From Streptomyces sp. NBRC 110035 (GTDB lineage: Bacteria > Actinomycetota > Actinomycetes > Streptomycetales > Streptomycetaceae), in the NCBI RefSeq assembly GCF_000829695.1, contig NZ_BBNN01000016.1:124001-188000 (forward strand): a stretch of DNA of 64,000 bases. The letters are read 5' to 3'. The notes below the pieces were generated by a model. The model worked only from the letters and a program-made list of their open reading frames with translations. It did no database searches and was not told the DNA's origin. A program made the translations under genes and the position numbers. Shown in pieces: positions 35,752-46,877 of this stretch (its first letter is position 1; each line of letters starts with the position of its first letter).

Positions 35752-36912
35752 ATGAGCCGCGCCGACGACCTGCCCCACCCCCACCCCCACCCCCACCCCC
35801 ACCTCTCCGAGCCGTCGTCCGCTCCCTCGCACACGCCCGCCCGCAGGCTGCTGCTGAAGAGTGCCCTCGCGGCAGGCGCCCTGGCCGCCACCCCCGCGGT
35901 GGCCCACGCCGCCGCCCCCTCGGCTCCCGCCGGCCGGCCGGAGGCGGTGGCCCCCTACGCGAACCCCCTCGTGCGCCACCGTGCCGACCCGCACATCACC
36001 CGTCACACCGACGGCTTCTACTACTTCACCGCCACCGCCCCCGAGTACGACCGGATCGTCCTGCGCCGCTCCCGCACGCTGGCCGGGCTCGGGAACGCCG
36101 CCGAGTCCGTGATCTGGCGGGCCCACCCCACCGGTGACATGGGCGCCCACATCTGGGCGCCGGAGATGCACCGCGTCGCCGGCAAGTGGTACGTCTACTT
36201 CGCCGCCGCGCCCGCCGAGGACGTGTGGGCCATCCGCATCTGGGTACTGGAGAGCGCCCGCCCCAACCCCTTTCGGGGCACCTGGGTCGAGAAAGGGCGG
36301 ATCAGGACCGCGTGGGAGACCTTCTCCCTGGACGCCACCACCTTCACCCACCGAGGCACCCGCTACCTCTCCTGGGCCCAGCACGAGCCCGGCATGGACA
36401 ACAACACCGCGATCTGGCTCTCCGAGATGTCCGACCCGTGGACCCTGACGGGACCCCAGGTGCGGTTGTCCACACCGGAGTACGCCTGGGAACGCATCGG
36501 CTACAAGGTCAACGAGGGACCGTACGTGATCCAGCGCAACGGCCGGGTCTTCATGACGTACTCCGCCAGCGCCACCGACGCCCACTACTGCATGGGCCTG
36601 CTCACCGCCCCCGACGACAGCGACCTCATGGACACCGCGAGCTGGTCCAAGTCGCCCGTGCCCGTCTTCACCAGCAACGACACGACCCGGCAGTACGGTC
36701 CCGGGCACAGCTGCTTCACCGTCGCCGAGGACGGCCGCACCGACGTCCTCGTCTACCACGCCCGCCAGTACAAGGAGATCGACGGGGACCCGCTCGACGA
36801 CCCGAACCGCCACACCCGCGCCCAGGTCCTCGGCTGGAAGCCGGACGGCACCCCGGACTTCGGCGTCCCCGTCGCCGACGGGACCGCAGCGGCCAGGGGC
36901 ACGGGGGTGTGA
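35752..36912 (+). CDS. Secreted GH43 glycosidase, arabinofuranosidase/arabinanase-like
   Basis: A 386-residue five-bladed beta-propeller enzyme. ATG at 35752. The N-terminus has a His-Pro repeat from a CCCCCA-like DNA repeat, then a Tat-like signal (ARRLLLKSALAAGALAATPA). GH43 catalytic regions: base Asp in RHRADPHITRHTDGFYYF, pKa modulator Asp in SLDATTFTHRGTRYLSWAQ, acid Glu in YKVNEGPYVIQR. The pattern resembles exo-1,5-alpha-L-arabinofuranosidases. It would release arabinose from arabinan or arabinogalactan. The galactanase gene starts 1 base after its stop. Confidence 0.87.
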   Translation: MSRADDLPHPHPHPHPHLSEPSSAPSHTPARRLLLKSALAAGALAATPAVAHAAAPSAPAGRPEAVAPYANPLVRHRADPHITRHTDGFYYFTATAPEYDRIVLRRSRTLAGLGNAAESVIWRAHPTGDMGAHIWAPEMHRVAGKWYVYFAAAPAEDVWAIRIWVLESARPNPFRGTWVEKGRIRTAWETFSLDATTFTHRGTRYLSWAQHEPGMDNNTAIWLSEMSDPWTLTGPQVRLSTPEYAWERIGYKVNEGPYVIQRNGRVFMTYSASATDAHYCMGLLTAPDDSDLMDTASWSKSPVPVFTSNDTTRQYGPGHSCFTVAEDGRTDVLVYHARQYKEIDGDPLDDPNRHTRAQVLGWKPDGTPDFGVPVADGTAAARGTGV

Positions 36913-36913
36913 C

Positions 36914-38332
36914 ATGAGACGCCTGTACGCGGTGGTGCTCACCTTCTGCCTCGCCCTCGCCGGCGCCCTCGTCACCGCCGGGCCCGCGCAGGCCGCACCG
37001 CAGACGATCGGCAACGGCGTCCAATTCACCGACGTCACCGGAAACCCCGTGCACGCCCACGGCGGCGGGATCATCAAGGTCGGCGCGTACTACTACTGGT
37101 TCGGCGAGCACCGGGGCGACGACAACACCTTCCGGTACGTCGACGCCTACCGCTCCACCGACCTGAAGAACTGGGAGTTCCGCAACCACGTCCTCACCGA
37201 GGCCAGCGACCCGGAGCTGGCCACCGCGAACATCGAACGGCCCAAGGTCATGTACAACGCGGCCACCGGGAAGTTCGTGATGTGGATGCACAAGGAGAAC
37301 GGCTCCGACTACAGCGAGGCCCGCGCCGCCGTCGCCGTCTCCGACACCGTGGACGGCGACTACGAGTGGCGGGGCAGCTTCCGTCCGCTGGGGCAGCACA
37401 TGTCCCGCGACCTCACCGTCTTCACCGACACCGACGGCACCGGTTACCTGGTCTCGGCCGCCCGCGAGAACTACGACCTGCACATCTACCGGCTCACCGC
37501 CGACCACACCGGCATCGCGGGCCTGGTCGCCAACCCGTGGCCCGGCGGCCACCGCGAGGCGCCCGCCCTGTTCGAGCGGGACGGCGTGTACTTCATGCTG
37601 ACGTCCGGCGCCACCGGCTGGAACCCCAACCAGCAGCAGTACGCCACCGCCACCGGCATCGCCGGCCCCTGGTCGGCGATGCGCGACGTGGGGGACGCGA
37701 CCGCCTACGGATCGCAGACCGCGTCCGTCCTGCCGGTACAAGGGTCCTCGGGCACGTCCTACCTGTATCTCGGGGACCGCTGGGGCAACTCCTTCGGCGG
37801 CAGGGTCAACGACTCCCGGTACGTGTGGCTGCCGCTGACCTTCCCGTCCTCCACCTCGATGTCCCTGTCCTGGTCGCCCGAGATCACCGTCGACACCGCC
37901 GCCGGGACGGTCGGCGCCACCTCCGCCACCTACCACACGCTCACCGCCCGGCACAGCGGGAAGTGCGCCGACATCACGAGCCGGTCGCTGTGGCAGGGCG
38001 CCCAGCTCAAGCAGTACGACTGCAACGGCGGCGGCAACCAGCGGTTCTGGTTCAAGCCGGTCGGCAACGGCTACCACCGACTCGTCGTGCGCAACAGCTC
38101 GTTGTGCCTCCAGGAGAACGCGAGCACCGTCACGCAGGAGAACTGCTCCGCCTCCGCCGCGGCCACCGCCCAGCAGTGGTCGGTGGCCGCCACCGGCTCC
38201 CACGTGACCCTCACGTCCCGTGCGACCGGCGCATGCCTCGACGTGTCCGGCGGCGCGACCGCCAACTCGGCCGCCCTCATCACGTACACCTGCAACGGAG
38301 GGAACAACCAGCAGTGGACCCGCGGAACATGA
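36914..38332 (+). CDS. Secreted GH43 exo-beta-1,3-galactanase-like enzyme with CBM13
   Basis: A 472-residue exported enzyme. A signal peptide (VVLTFCLALAGALVTAGPAQA) is followed by a GH43 subfamily-24-like domain: HAHGGGIIKVGAYYYWFGEH, NIERPKVMYNAATGKFVMWM, REAPALFERDGVYFMLTSGA and AYGSQTASVLPV. This family replaces the usual base Asp with a Gln; the SQ here fits. From about residue 335 a ricin-type CBM13 begins (HSGKCADITSR, QLKQYDCNGGGNQRFWF). It would trim the beta-1,3-galactan core of arabinogalactan. Confidence 0.87.
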   Translation: MRRLYAVVLTFCLALAGALVTAGPAQAAPQTIGNGVQFTDVTGNPVHAHGGGIIKVGAYYYWFGEHRGDDNTFRYVDAYRSTDLKNWEFRNHVLTEASDPELATANIERPKVMYNAATGKFVMWMHKENGSDYSEARAAVAVSDTVDGDYEWRGSFRPLGQHMSRDLTVFTDTDGTGYLVSAARENYDLHIYRLTADHTGIAGLVANPWPGGHREAPALFERDGVYFMLTSGATGWNPNQQQYATATGIAGPWSAMRDVGDATAYGSQTASVLPVQGSSGTSYLYLGDRWGNSFGGRVNDSRYVWLPLTFPSSTSMSLSWSPEITVDTAAGTVGATSATYHTLTARHSGKCADITSRSLWQGAQLKQYDCNGGGNQRFWFKPVGNGYHRLVVRNSSLCLQENASTVTQENCSASAAATAQQWSVAATGSHVTLTSRATGACLDVSGGATANSAALITYTCNGGNNQQWTRGT

Positions 38333-38619
38333 GGACGCGCCGGAGACGGACGGCCCGGACCGTCGTCGCGGGAGCCGCGGGAGCCGCGGGAGCCGCGGGA
38401 GCCGCGGGAGCCGCGGGAGCCGCGGCGGCCGCGACGGTCGTCGGCGGGCTCGGGCTGTCGTCCGCCCCGGCCGCCGCCCGGACGCGGGACCACCGGCCGG
38501 CCCTCGGCATGGAGAACTGCACCGCCACCGCCTGCCACTTCGACCTCCCGTCCGGCACCTACGACGTACACGTCCGTCTCGGCGGCGGGATGCCCGAGGG
38601 CCGGGTCAGGAGGGGATGA
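38329..38619 (+). pseudogene. Truncated secreted protein, rhamnogalacturonan acetylesterase-like start
   Basis: ATG at 38329 overlaps the galactanase stop (ATGA). A basic N-terminus and an Ala-Gly repeat signal (AGAAGAAGAAG from GGGAGCCGC repeats) precede LGMENCTATACHFDLPSGTY and DVHVRLGGG, the start of the CBM-like part of secreted SGNH esterases. The frame ends after 96 residues in MPEGRVRRG, just before a strong terminator, so the catalytic part is deleted. It was probably the third gene of the arabinogalactan operon. Confidence 0.6.
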
Positions 38620-38623
38620 AGCC

Positions 38624-38659
38624 CCTGCGGCACCCCGACCGGAACCGGGGTGCCGCAGG
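38624..38659 (+). terminator. Terminator of the GH43 operon
   Basis: A 14-bp perfect stem (38624-38637 with 38646-38659) with an 8-base loop, 5 bases past the last stop. Confidence 0.8.
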
Positions 38660-39270
38660 CCCGCCTCGCGCCTGCTCCCCGCCCGGCGCAGGCCGGCGGC
38701 CGCGCCGTCCAGCAGTTCCCGCCAGGACTCCTCCGGGCCGTCCTGCCGGGCCACCTCCGGCGAGCCCCGGCACAGCAGGGCGCGCACCCCCCAGGACGCG
38801 GTGAAGTGCCGCACGTTCAGCACCTCGTGGCGCGCCGGGTCGTCGGGGCGGGGACGGCGTGCCTCCTCGCGGCCGTTCTCCAGGTCACGGCAGACGTGGT
38901 GGGGTGCGTCGGGGCAGGACAGCAGCCGGCGCACGCCGTCCTCACGGGCGGCCCGCACCGCCGGGCTCCCGCCCGGGACGCGTGCCGCACGGCCGAGCGC
39001 GAGCACCGCCTGTGCGGTGTGCACGGGTGACGGGGGGGGGGCCGTACGGCGGGTCGAGCCGGTACCCCCGGCAGCGCAGGTGCTCCCGGTGCGGATCGCT
39101 CACCGCCCCGTCGACGAGAGCCTCCCGCAGGACCGGCAGGGCCTCGCAGCCGGGCGCGGCGCGCAGCAGCCCGCGCAGCACCGTCGTCCTCACGTGGGTC
39201 GACCCGCGGCCCGCGCGGTCGGCGTCACGGGTGAAGGCCGCCGCAGAGGTCCACCTCGCGCGCCAGACGC
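38660..39270 (-). pseudogene. Decayed helical-repeat protein broken at a G10 run
   Basis: Two frames join across the G10 run at 39032-39041. Upstream part: HVRTTVLRGLLRAAPGCEAL and EHLRCRGYRLDPPYGPPP. Downstream part: HTAQAVLALGRAAR, VRRLLSCPDAPHHVCRDLEN and DPARHEVLNVRHFTASWGVR. It resembles the C-terminal region of proteins with prenyltransferase/squalene-cyclase-like helical repeats, but I cannot name the family. No start is found upstream of about 39270, so it is an old remnant. The stretch 39271-39450 is otherwise empty. Confidence 0.55.
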
Positions 39271-39436
39271 CCGTCCCGGGACGCCCCCGCGCGGGCGAGC
39301 ACGCCCGGGCGGGCACCTCCGGTGCGGAGCGACACGCCCGTGGTGCGCGACCTACGGTGTTCGCGCCGCGACCCGGAGCCACGGGACGGGCGGATGCGGT
39401 GAGCCGCCGCACGGGGAGCATGCGGCGCTCACCCCC

Positions 39437-39450
39437 ACGTCGTACGACGT
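39437..39450. promoter_or_regulatory. Perfect 14-bp palindrome upstream of the PHP gene
   Basis: ACGTCGTACGACGT, fully self-complementary, ending 87 bases before the PHP start. It is a candidate operator. A second, imperfect dyad (CGGCGTG-GT-CACGCCG) lies at 39478-39493. Confidence 0.5.
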
Positions 39451-39537
39451 TCACACGGGGCCTCGATCCTCCACACACGGCGTGGTCACGCCGCGGAGGA
39501 CAGCCGCCCCCACCGGTGGCATCCAGGAGGCACTCTT

Positions 39538-41280
39538 ATGGGACACGGGCACACGCACGGCCACGGTCACGGGCCGCACCATCACCACGGGGACGACCAC
39601 CGGCACGAGGCGACGGCGCCGCTGCCCGCCGCCTTCGACACCTCCGTGCCCGACGAGGCCCTCTCCCCGGAGCAGAAGTCGCGCCGTACCCTCCTGCGCC
39701 GGGCCGGGCTGCTCGGTGCCGGGCTCGCGGCCGGCAGCGTGCTGTCCACGGGCACCGCGGCCGCCGCCCCCGCCCAGTCCGGTGGAAGTGGAAGCAGCCA
39801 CGGCAGCGGGCGGGGCAAGGGCAAGGGGTTCCTGTGGCTGGCCGGTGACCACCACATCCACACCCAGTACAGCAGCGACGGCAAGTACCGCGTCGTCGAC
39901 CAGGTCCGCCAGGGCGCCAAGCACGGCATGGACTGGCTGGTCATCACCGACCACGGCAACACCACGCACGCCAGGATCGGCGTCGAGAAGGTCAACCCCG
40001 ACATCAAGGAGGCCCGCGCCACCCACAAGGACACGCTGGTCTTCCAGGGCCTGGAATGGAACATCCCGGCCGCCGAGCACGGCACCGTCTTCGTCCACCC
40101 GGGCCGCAACGAGGTCGCCGTCCTCAAGCAGTTCGAGACCGACTACGACGGCAGCGTCAACGGCACGTCCAGCTCCACCCCCGCCAACGAGGCCCTTGCC
40201 GTCGCGGGCCTGGAGTTCCTCGCCGAGCAGGTGAAGCGGCGCAAGGTCCAGGACGCCCTGATGCTCGCCAACCACCCGGCGCGCAAGGGCATCGACTCCC
40301 CGCACGAGATCCGTGCCTGGCGCGACGCCACGTCGGCGAAGCACCGGATCGCCGTCGGCTTCGAAGGCGCCCCCGGCCACCAGGCGGCCGGTCTGCCCAA
40401 GCCCCTCGGCATGGGCCGCGCCCGCGGCATCTACGACGGCAGCCCCGGCGCCAACTCCTTCGCCGGCTACCCGCTGGAGAGCTACCGCACCTGGGGCGGC
40501 TTCGACTGGATGACCGCCACCGTCGGCGGCCTGTGGGACAGCCTCCTCGCCGAGGGCCGCCCCTGGTGGATCACCGCCAACTCCGACTCCCACCAGGTCT
40601 ACGCCGACACCGGCGCCCGCGGCACGGGCGGCGACTTCCACACCGACGGCCGCTACCCGGACCCCGTCTACGGCGGGCAGATCGACGTCACCCAGGGCGA
40701 CTACTGGCCCGGCCAGTACAGCCGCACCCACGTGGGCGCCGACGGCTTCACCTACGCCGCCGTCATGGACGGCATCCGTGCCGGCCGCATCTGGGTCGAC
40801 CACGGCCAGCTCGTCAGCGGCCTCGACGTCCGGGTCTCCGGCGGGAGCCGCTGGGCCACCCTCGGTGGCGCGCTGCACGTGCGCAAGGGCACCAGGGTCA
40901 CCCTGACGGCCGACATCGCACTCGCCGGCGGCACCAACTGGGCGGGCTTCCTGCCGAAGCTGGCCCGCGTCGACGTCATCCGGGGCGACGTCACCGGACC
41001 CGTCGCCGACAAGGACACCTTCACCGCGCCCACCGCGAAGGTCACCCGCTCGTACGACATCGGCAAGACGGCCGGCACGGTCCGGGTCACCTACGACCTC
41101 GGCCGCGTGGACCGTCCGCTGTACGTCCGGCTGCGCGGCTCCGACGGCAACCGCACCGCCGTCGGAGCGATGGGCGCCGCGGTCGACCCGGCCGGTCCCG
41201 CCATCGACGTCGTCGGTGACGCCGACCCGTGGCGCGACCTGTGGTTCTACACCAACCCCGTGTGGGTCCTGCCCTCGTGA
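39538..41280 (+). CDS. Tat-exported PHP-domain phosphoesterase
   Basis: A 580-residue metal-dependent enzyme. ATG at 39538 follows AGGAGG. The N-terminus is His-rich (MGHGHTHGHGHG and HHHH), then a Tat signal SRRTLLRRAGLLGAGLAAGS. The PHP metal motifs are DHHIHTQYSSD, VITDHGN, LEWNIPAAEHG and ITANSDSH. PHP proteins hydrolyse phosphomonoesters or diesters; the substrate is unknown. The poly-His tail may help load metal, though placed before the signal. The partner gene overlaps its stop (GTGA). Confidence 0.85.
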   Translation: MGHGHTHGHGHGPHHHHGDDHRHEATAPLPAAFDTSVPDEALSPEQKSRRTLLRRAGLLGAGLAAGSVLSTGTAAAAPAQSGGSGSSHGSGRGKGKGFLWLAGDHHIHTQYSSDGKYRVVDQVRQGAKHGMDWLVITDHGNTTHARIGVEKVNPDIKEARATHKDTLVFQGLEWNIPAAEHGTVFVHPGRNEVAVLKQFETDYDGSVNGTSSSTPANEALAVAGLEFLAEQVKRRKVQDALMLANHPARKGIDSPHEIRAWRDATSAKHRIAVGFEGAPGHQAAGLPKPLGMGRARGIYDGSPGANSFAGYPLESYRTWGGFDWMTATVGGLWDSLLAEGRPWWITANSDSHQVYADTGARGTGGDFHTDGRYPDPVYGGQIDVTQGDYWPGQYSRTHVGADGFTYAAVMDGIRAGRIWVDHGQLVSGLDVRVSGGSRWATLGGALHVRKGTRVTLTADIALAGGTNWAGFLPKLARVDVIRGDVTGPVADKDTFTAPTAKVTRSYDIGKTAGTVRVTYDLGRVDRPLYVRLRGSDGNRTAVGAMGAAVDPAGPAIDVVGDADPWRDLWFYTNPVWVLPS

Positions 41281-41792
41281 CGCCGTACACCGTCACCGTC
41301 GACGCGGGCACCGGGGACCTGCGCGGCGCCGACCACCTGCTCCAGCGGCTGGCAGCCGGACTGGACCTGCCGGAGAGCACGTTCGGTTGTACGCACCTGG
41401 TGCGCGACGACCGCCCGCGTGTGGCCGTCTCCCTGACCCTGCCGTCGGAAGCGCACCTGCGCACCACGTGGGCGCGGCTCACCGAGGCCGGACACGGCGA
41501 CCTGTCGCCCGGCCCGCCCGACGGAGCCGGCCGTGCCGTCCTCTACCCGGGGGCCTCGGCGCTCACCGGCACGATGACGGTCGCCGATCTGCTCGCGGGC
41601 TCCGCCATCGACCGCGTGACGGTCCTCGGGTCACCGGGCGAACCCGACCCCGGGACACGGATGGTGACGAGGGACCACGTCCGGCCGCAGTGGCAGAAAG
41701 GCCTACTCGTCCTGGCCGCCGCGCCCGCCGCCGGCGGCACCCTCGTCCCCTTCGAGTACCCGGACCCCACGCCCTGCTGCGCGGACCACTGA
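41277..41792 (+). CDS. Small protein coupled to the PHP enzyme
   Basis: A 171-residue soluble protein of unknown function. GTG at 41277 overlaps the PHP stop. Segments include TVTVDAGTGDLRGADHLLQR, HLVRDDRPRVAVSLTL and KGLLVLAAAPAAGGTLVPFE, and the C-terminus PDPTPCCADH has a potential metal site (CC..DH). No signal peptide is present, unlike its partner. It may act before export, for example in metal loading or folding; that is inference. Confidence 0.78.
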   Translation: MTPYTVTVDAGTGDLRGADHLLQRLAAGLDLPESTFGCTHLVRDDRPRVAVSLTLPSEAHLRTTWARLTEAGHGDLSPGPPDGAGRAVLYPGASALTGTMTVADLLAGSAIDRVTVLGSPGEPDPGTRMVTRDHVRPQWQKGLLVLAAAPAAGGTLVPFEYPDPTPCCADH

Positions 41793-41816
41793 CCGGCCCG
41801 CCCCGGCCCGCACGCC

Positions 41817-41863
41817 CACGCCCCCGTGGCGGTCCCGCACCGCCGGGCCGCCACGGGGGCGTG
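41817..41863 (+). terminator. Terminator of the PHP operon
   Basis: A perfect 16-bp stem (41817-41832 with 41848-41863) with a 15-base loop, 25 bases past the stop. The remaining bases to 42088 hold no gene I can support. Confidence 0.82.
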
Positions 41864-42088
41864 CAGGCCGTTACCCGGGCAGGAGAGACGCCCGAGCCGC
41901 CGGCCGTACCCGTCGGCGTCCACGGCTTCGGGCACCTGGCGGCCCCGGACGGCGTGCGCCACGACACCCCCGCACCGCGCACCCTGTCGTGGGCGCTCCC
42001 ACCGACGGGCCCCGCCCCGCCGTCCTGGCCGGCTGCCCGCCGCCGGACGCAGGTGTTCCCGTGCCCGGCGGGAGGCGGTCCGCCCGGC

Positions 42089-45004
<2,916 letters not shown>

Positions 45005-45895
45005 TCAGCCCTTGATGCCGGTCTGCGCGATGCCCTGGACGAGCCAGCGCTGGAGGAACAGGAAGACGCAGACCAGGGGCAGGATGGAAATGGCCGTGAC
45101 CATGAAGATCAGATGGAAGTTGACGGTCTGGTTGGTCATGTAGGAGGAGAGGGCGACCTGGACGGTCCAGGCGCTCGGGTCCTGGCCGATGACGAGCGGC
45201 CACAGGAAGGAGTTCCAGCCGCTGATGAAGGTGATCGTGGCGAGGGCGGCGAAGAAGTTCAGCGAGTTCGGGACGACGACACGCCAGTACGCGCCCCAGT
45301 GGCCGAGTCCGTCCACCCGCGCCGCCTCCTCCAGCTCTCTCGGGAACCCCAGGAAGTACTGCCGGAAGAGGAAGCACGTGAAACCGCTGAAGAGGCCCGG
45401 AATGATCAGACCCCGGTAGCTGTCCACCCAGCCGAGGGACGACACGAGCACGAAACTGGGCACGAAGGTGACCGCCGTCGGCACCATCAGGGTCCCCAGG
45501 ACGGCGTAGAAGACCTTGGTGGAGTGCCGGTACGGGATGCGGGCCAGCCCGTACCCGGCGAGCGAACAGACCAGCAGGGTACCGACCGTGTGCAGTGTTC
45601 CGACGACCGCCGAGTTCCACAGCGAGCGGGCGAAGTCGACCGTCGGGTCCTCGAACGGCTCGGTGATGTTGCCCCACTGGATGTCCGACGGGAAGAACGC
45701 CCACTCCTCGCCGGTGATCTCGGGATCGGTGGACAGGGCGCCTCGGACGATCAGGTAGAAGGGGACCAGGAAGAGGACCGCGGCGAGGCCGGTCGCGGCG
45801 TACAGGCCCGCGGACCCGAGCACCCCGGCGCGCGGGCCGCCCCGGCGCGACCGGTTCGGTGCGGGGCCCGCCGTCTTCGGCGTACCGGAGGTCAT
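45005..45895 (-). CDS. Sugar ABC transporter permease (MalG/CUT1 type)
   Basis: A 296-residue permease with six membrane segments (for example AGLYAATGLAAVLFLVPFYL and LIIPGLFSGFTCFLFRQYFL) and the EAA loop EEAARVDGLGHWGAYWRVVV. ATG at 45895 overlaps the previous stop (ATGA). With the MalF-type partner it forms the channel of a CUT1 importer. No ATPase gene lies nearby; Streptomyces CUT1 systems usually share the ATPase MsiK. Confidence 0.91.
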   Translation of the reverse strand: MTSGTPKTAGPAPNRSRRGGPRAGVLGSAGLYAATGLAAVLFLVPFYLIVRGALSTDPEITGEEWAFFPSDIQWGNITEPFEDPTVDFARSLWNSAVVGTLHTVGTLLVCSLAGYGLARIPYRHSTKVFYAVLGTLMVPTAVTFVPSFVLVSSLGWVDSYRGLIIPGLFSGFTCFLFRQYFLGFPRELEEAARVDGLGHWGAYWRVVVPNSLNFFAALATITFISGWNSFLWPLVIGQDPSAWTVQVALSSYMTNQTVNFHLIFMVTAISILPLVCVFLFLQRWLVQGIAQTGIKG

Positions 45896-46854
45896 CTGCC
45901 GTCCTCCCCCCGGCCGAAGCCCATGAACCGGCCCTGCAGCAGCGTCACCAGACAGATCAGCAGCGTGAGGATCAGCGCGCCCGCGCTGCCCGCACCGTAG
46001 TCCTGGTTGTCGCCCAGGGCCTTGTAATACAGCTCGACCAGTGGCGGGCGCCCCCACGTGGTCTTGCTCAGCAGGTTGAAGAACTCGTCGAAGGCCTGGT
46101 ACGCGGCCACGAGCAGCAGAAGGATCACGGCCGTCGAGGTCGCGCGCACCTGCGGCAGTGTGATGTACCGGAACGTCTGCCAGCCGGGCCGGGCCCCGTC
46201 GATGGCGGCAGCCTCGTACAGTTCGCGCGGGATGTTCTGCAGCGCGGCCAGGAACAGGATCATGTAGAAGCCCGCCTGGAGCCACAGCCGTACGGTCACG
46301 ATGACCAGCCAGTACCAGGGCGGGTTCGGGTTCGCCAGCCACGCGGTGTCGTCCACCCCGAACACACCGAGCACGGTGTTCGCCAGACCGAAGCGGACCC
46401 CGTTGAAAATGGACATCTTCCAGACGAGCGAGGCGGCGACATAACTCACCGCCGTCGGCAGGAAGAAGACCGAGCGGAAGAAGGCCCGCATGAACCGCAG
46501 CCGGTTCACCGCGAGCGCGAGCGCCAGCGACAGCGCCCAGGTGGCCGGGACGATGAGCGCCGCGAACACCGTGAAGGTGACGAGGGAACCCGTGAACCGG
46601 TCGTCCGTGAGCATGACCCGGTAGTTGTCGAAGCCGGTGAACTCGCTGGGCGTGACGGTGAACCGGGCCTCGAAGAAGGACAGCCACGCGCTCCACAGGA
46701 TCGGCACGTAGACGAAGATCAGCAGGCCGGTCAGGAAGGGCCCGGCGAACAGCCAGAAGTTGAAGGTGCTGCTGGTCCGCAGCGGCCGCCGCGGCCGGGG
46801 GGAGCCCTCGGCCGGGGCGCGGCGGGCGGCACCGCGCGCGGTGGTGGTCGACAT
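45892..46854 (-). CDS. Sugar ABC transporter permease (MalF/CUT1 type)
   Basis: A 320-residue permease. After a basic N-terminus it has NFWLFAGPFLTGLLIFVYVP and five further membrane segments, with the EAA loop YEAAAIDGARPGWQTFRYIT. It lies 23 bases after the binding-protein gene and overlaps the next permease by 4 bases. It forms a heterodimer with the MalG-type subunit. Confidence 0.91.
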   Translation of the reverse strand: MSTTTARGAARRAPAEGSPRPRRPLRTSSTFNFWLFAGPFLTGLLIFVYVPILWSAWLSFFEARFTVTPSEFTGFDNYRVMLTDDRFTGSLVTFTVFAALIVPATWALSLALALAVNRLRFMRAFFRSVFFLPTAVSYVAASLVWKMSIFNGVRFGLANTVLGVFGVDDTAWLANPNPPWYWLVIVTVRLWLQAGFYMILFLAALQNIPRELYEAAAIDGARPGWQTFRYITLPQVRATSTAVILLLLVAAYQAFDEFFNLLSKTTWGRPPLVELYYKALGDNQDYGAGSAGALILTLLICLVTLLQGRFMGFGRGEDGR

Positions 46855-46877
46855 CTCGTCGCTGCCCGTCCGCCGGT

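Noticed and set aside
35770..35805. CCCCCA-type DNA repeat giving a His-Pro run
   Set aside because: It is in frame within the N-terminus of the GH43 enzyme and is simple low-complexity coding sequence, not a CRISPR or regulatory array.
38376..38430. GGGAGCCGC tandem repeat
   Set aside because: It encodes an Ala-Gly signal-peptide run in the truncated gene. It was noted there and not counted as an independent element.
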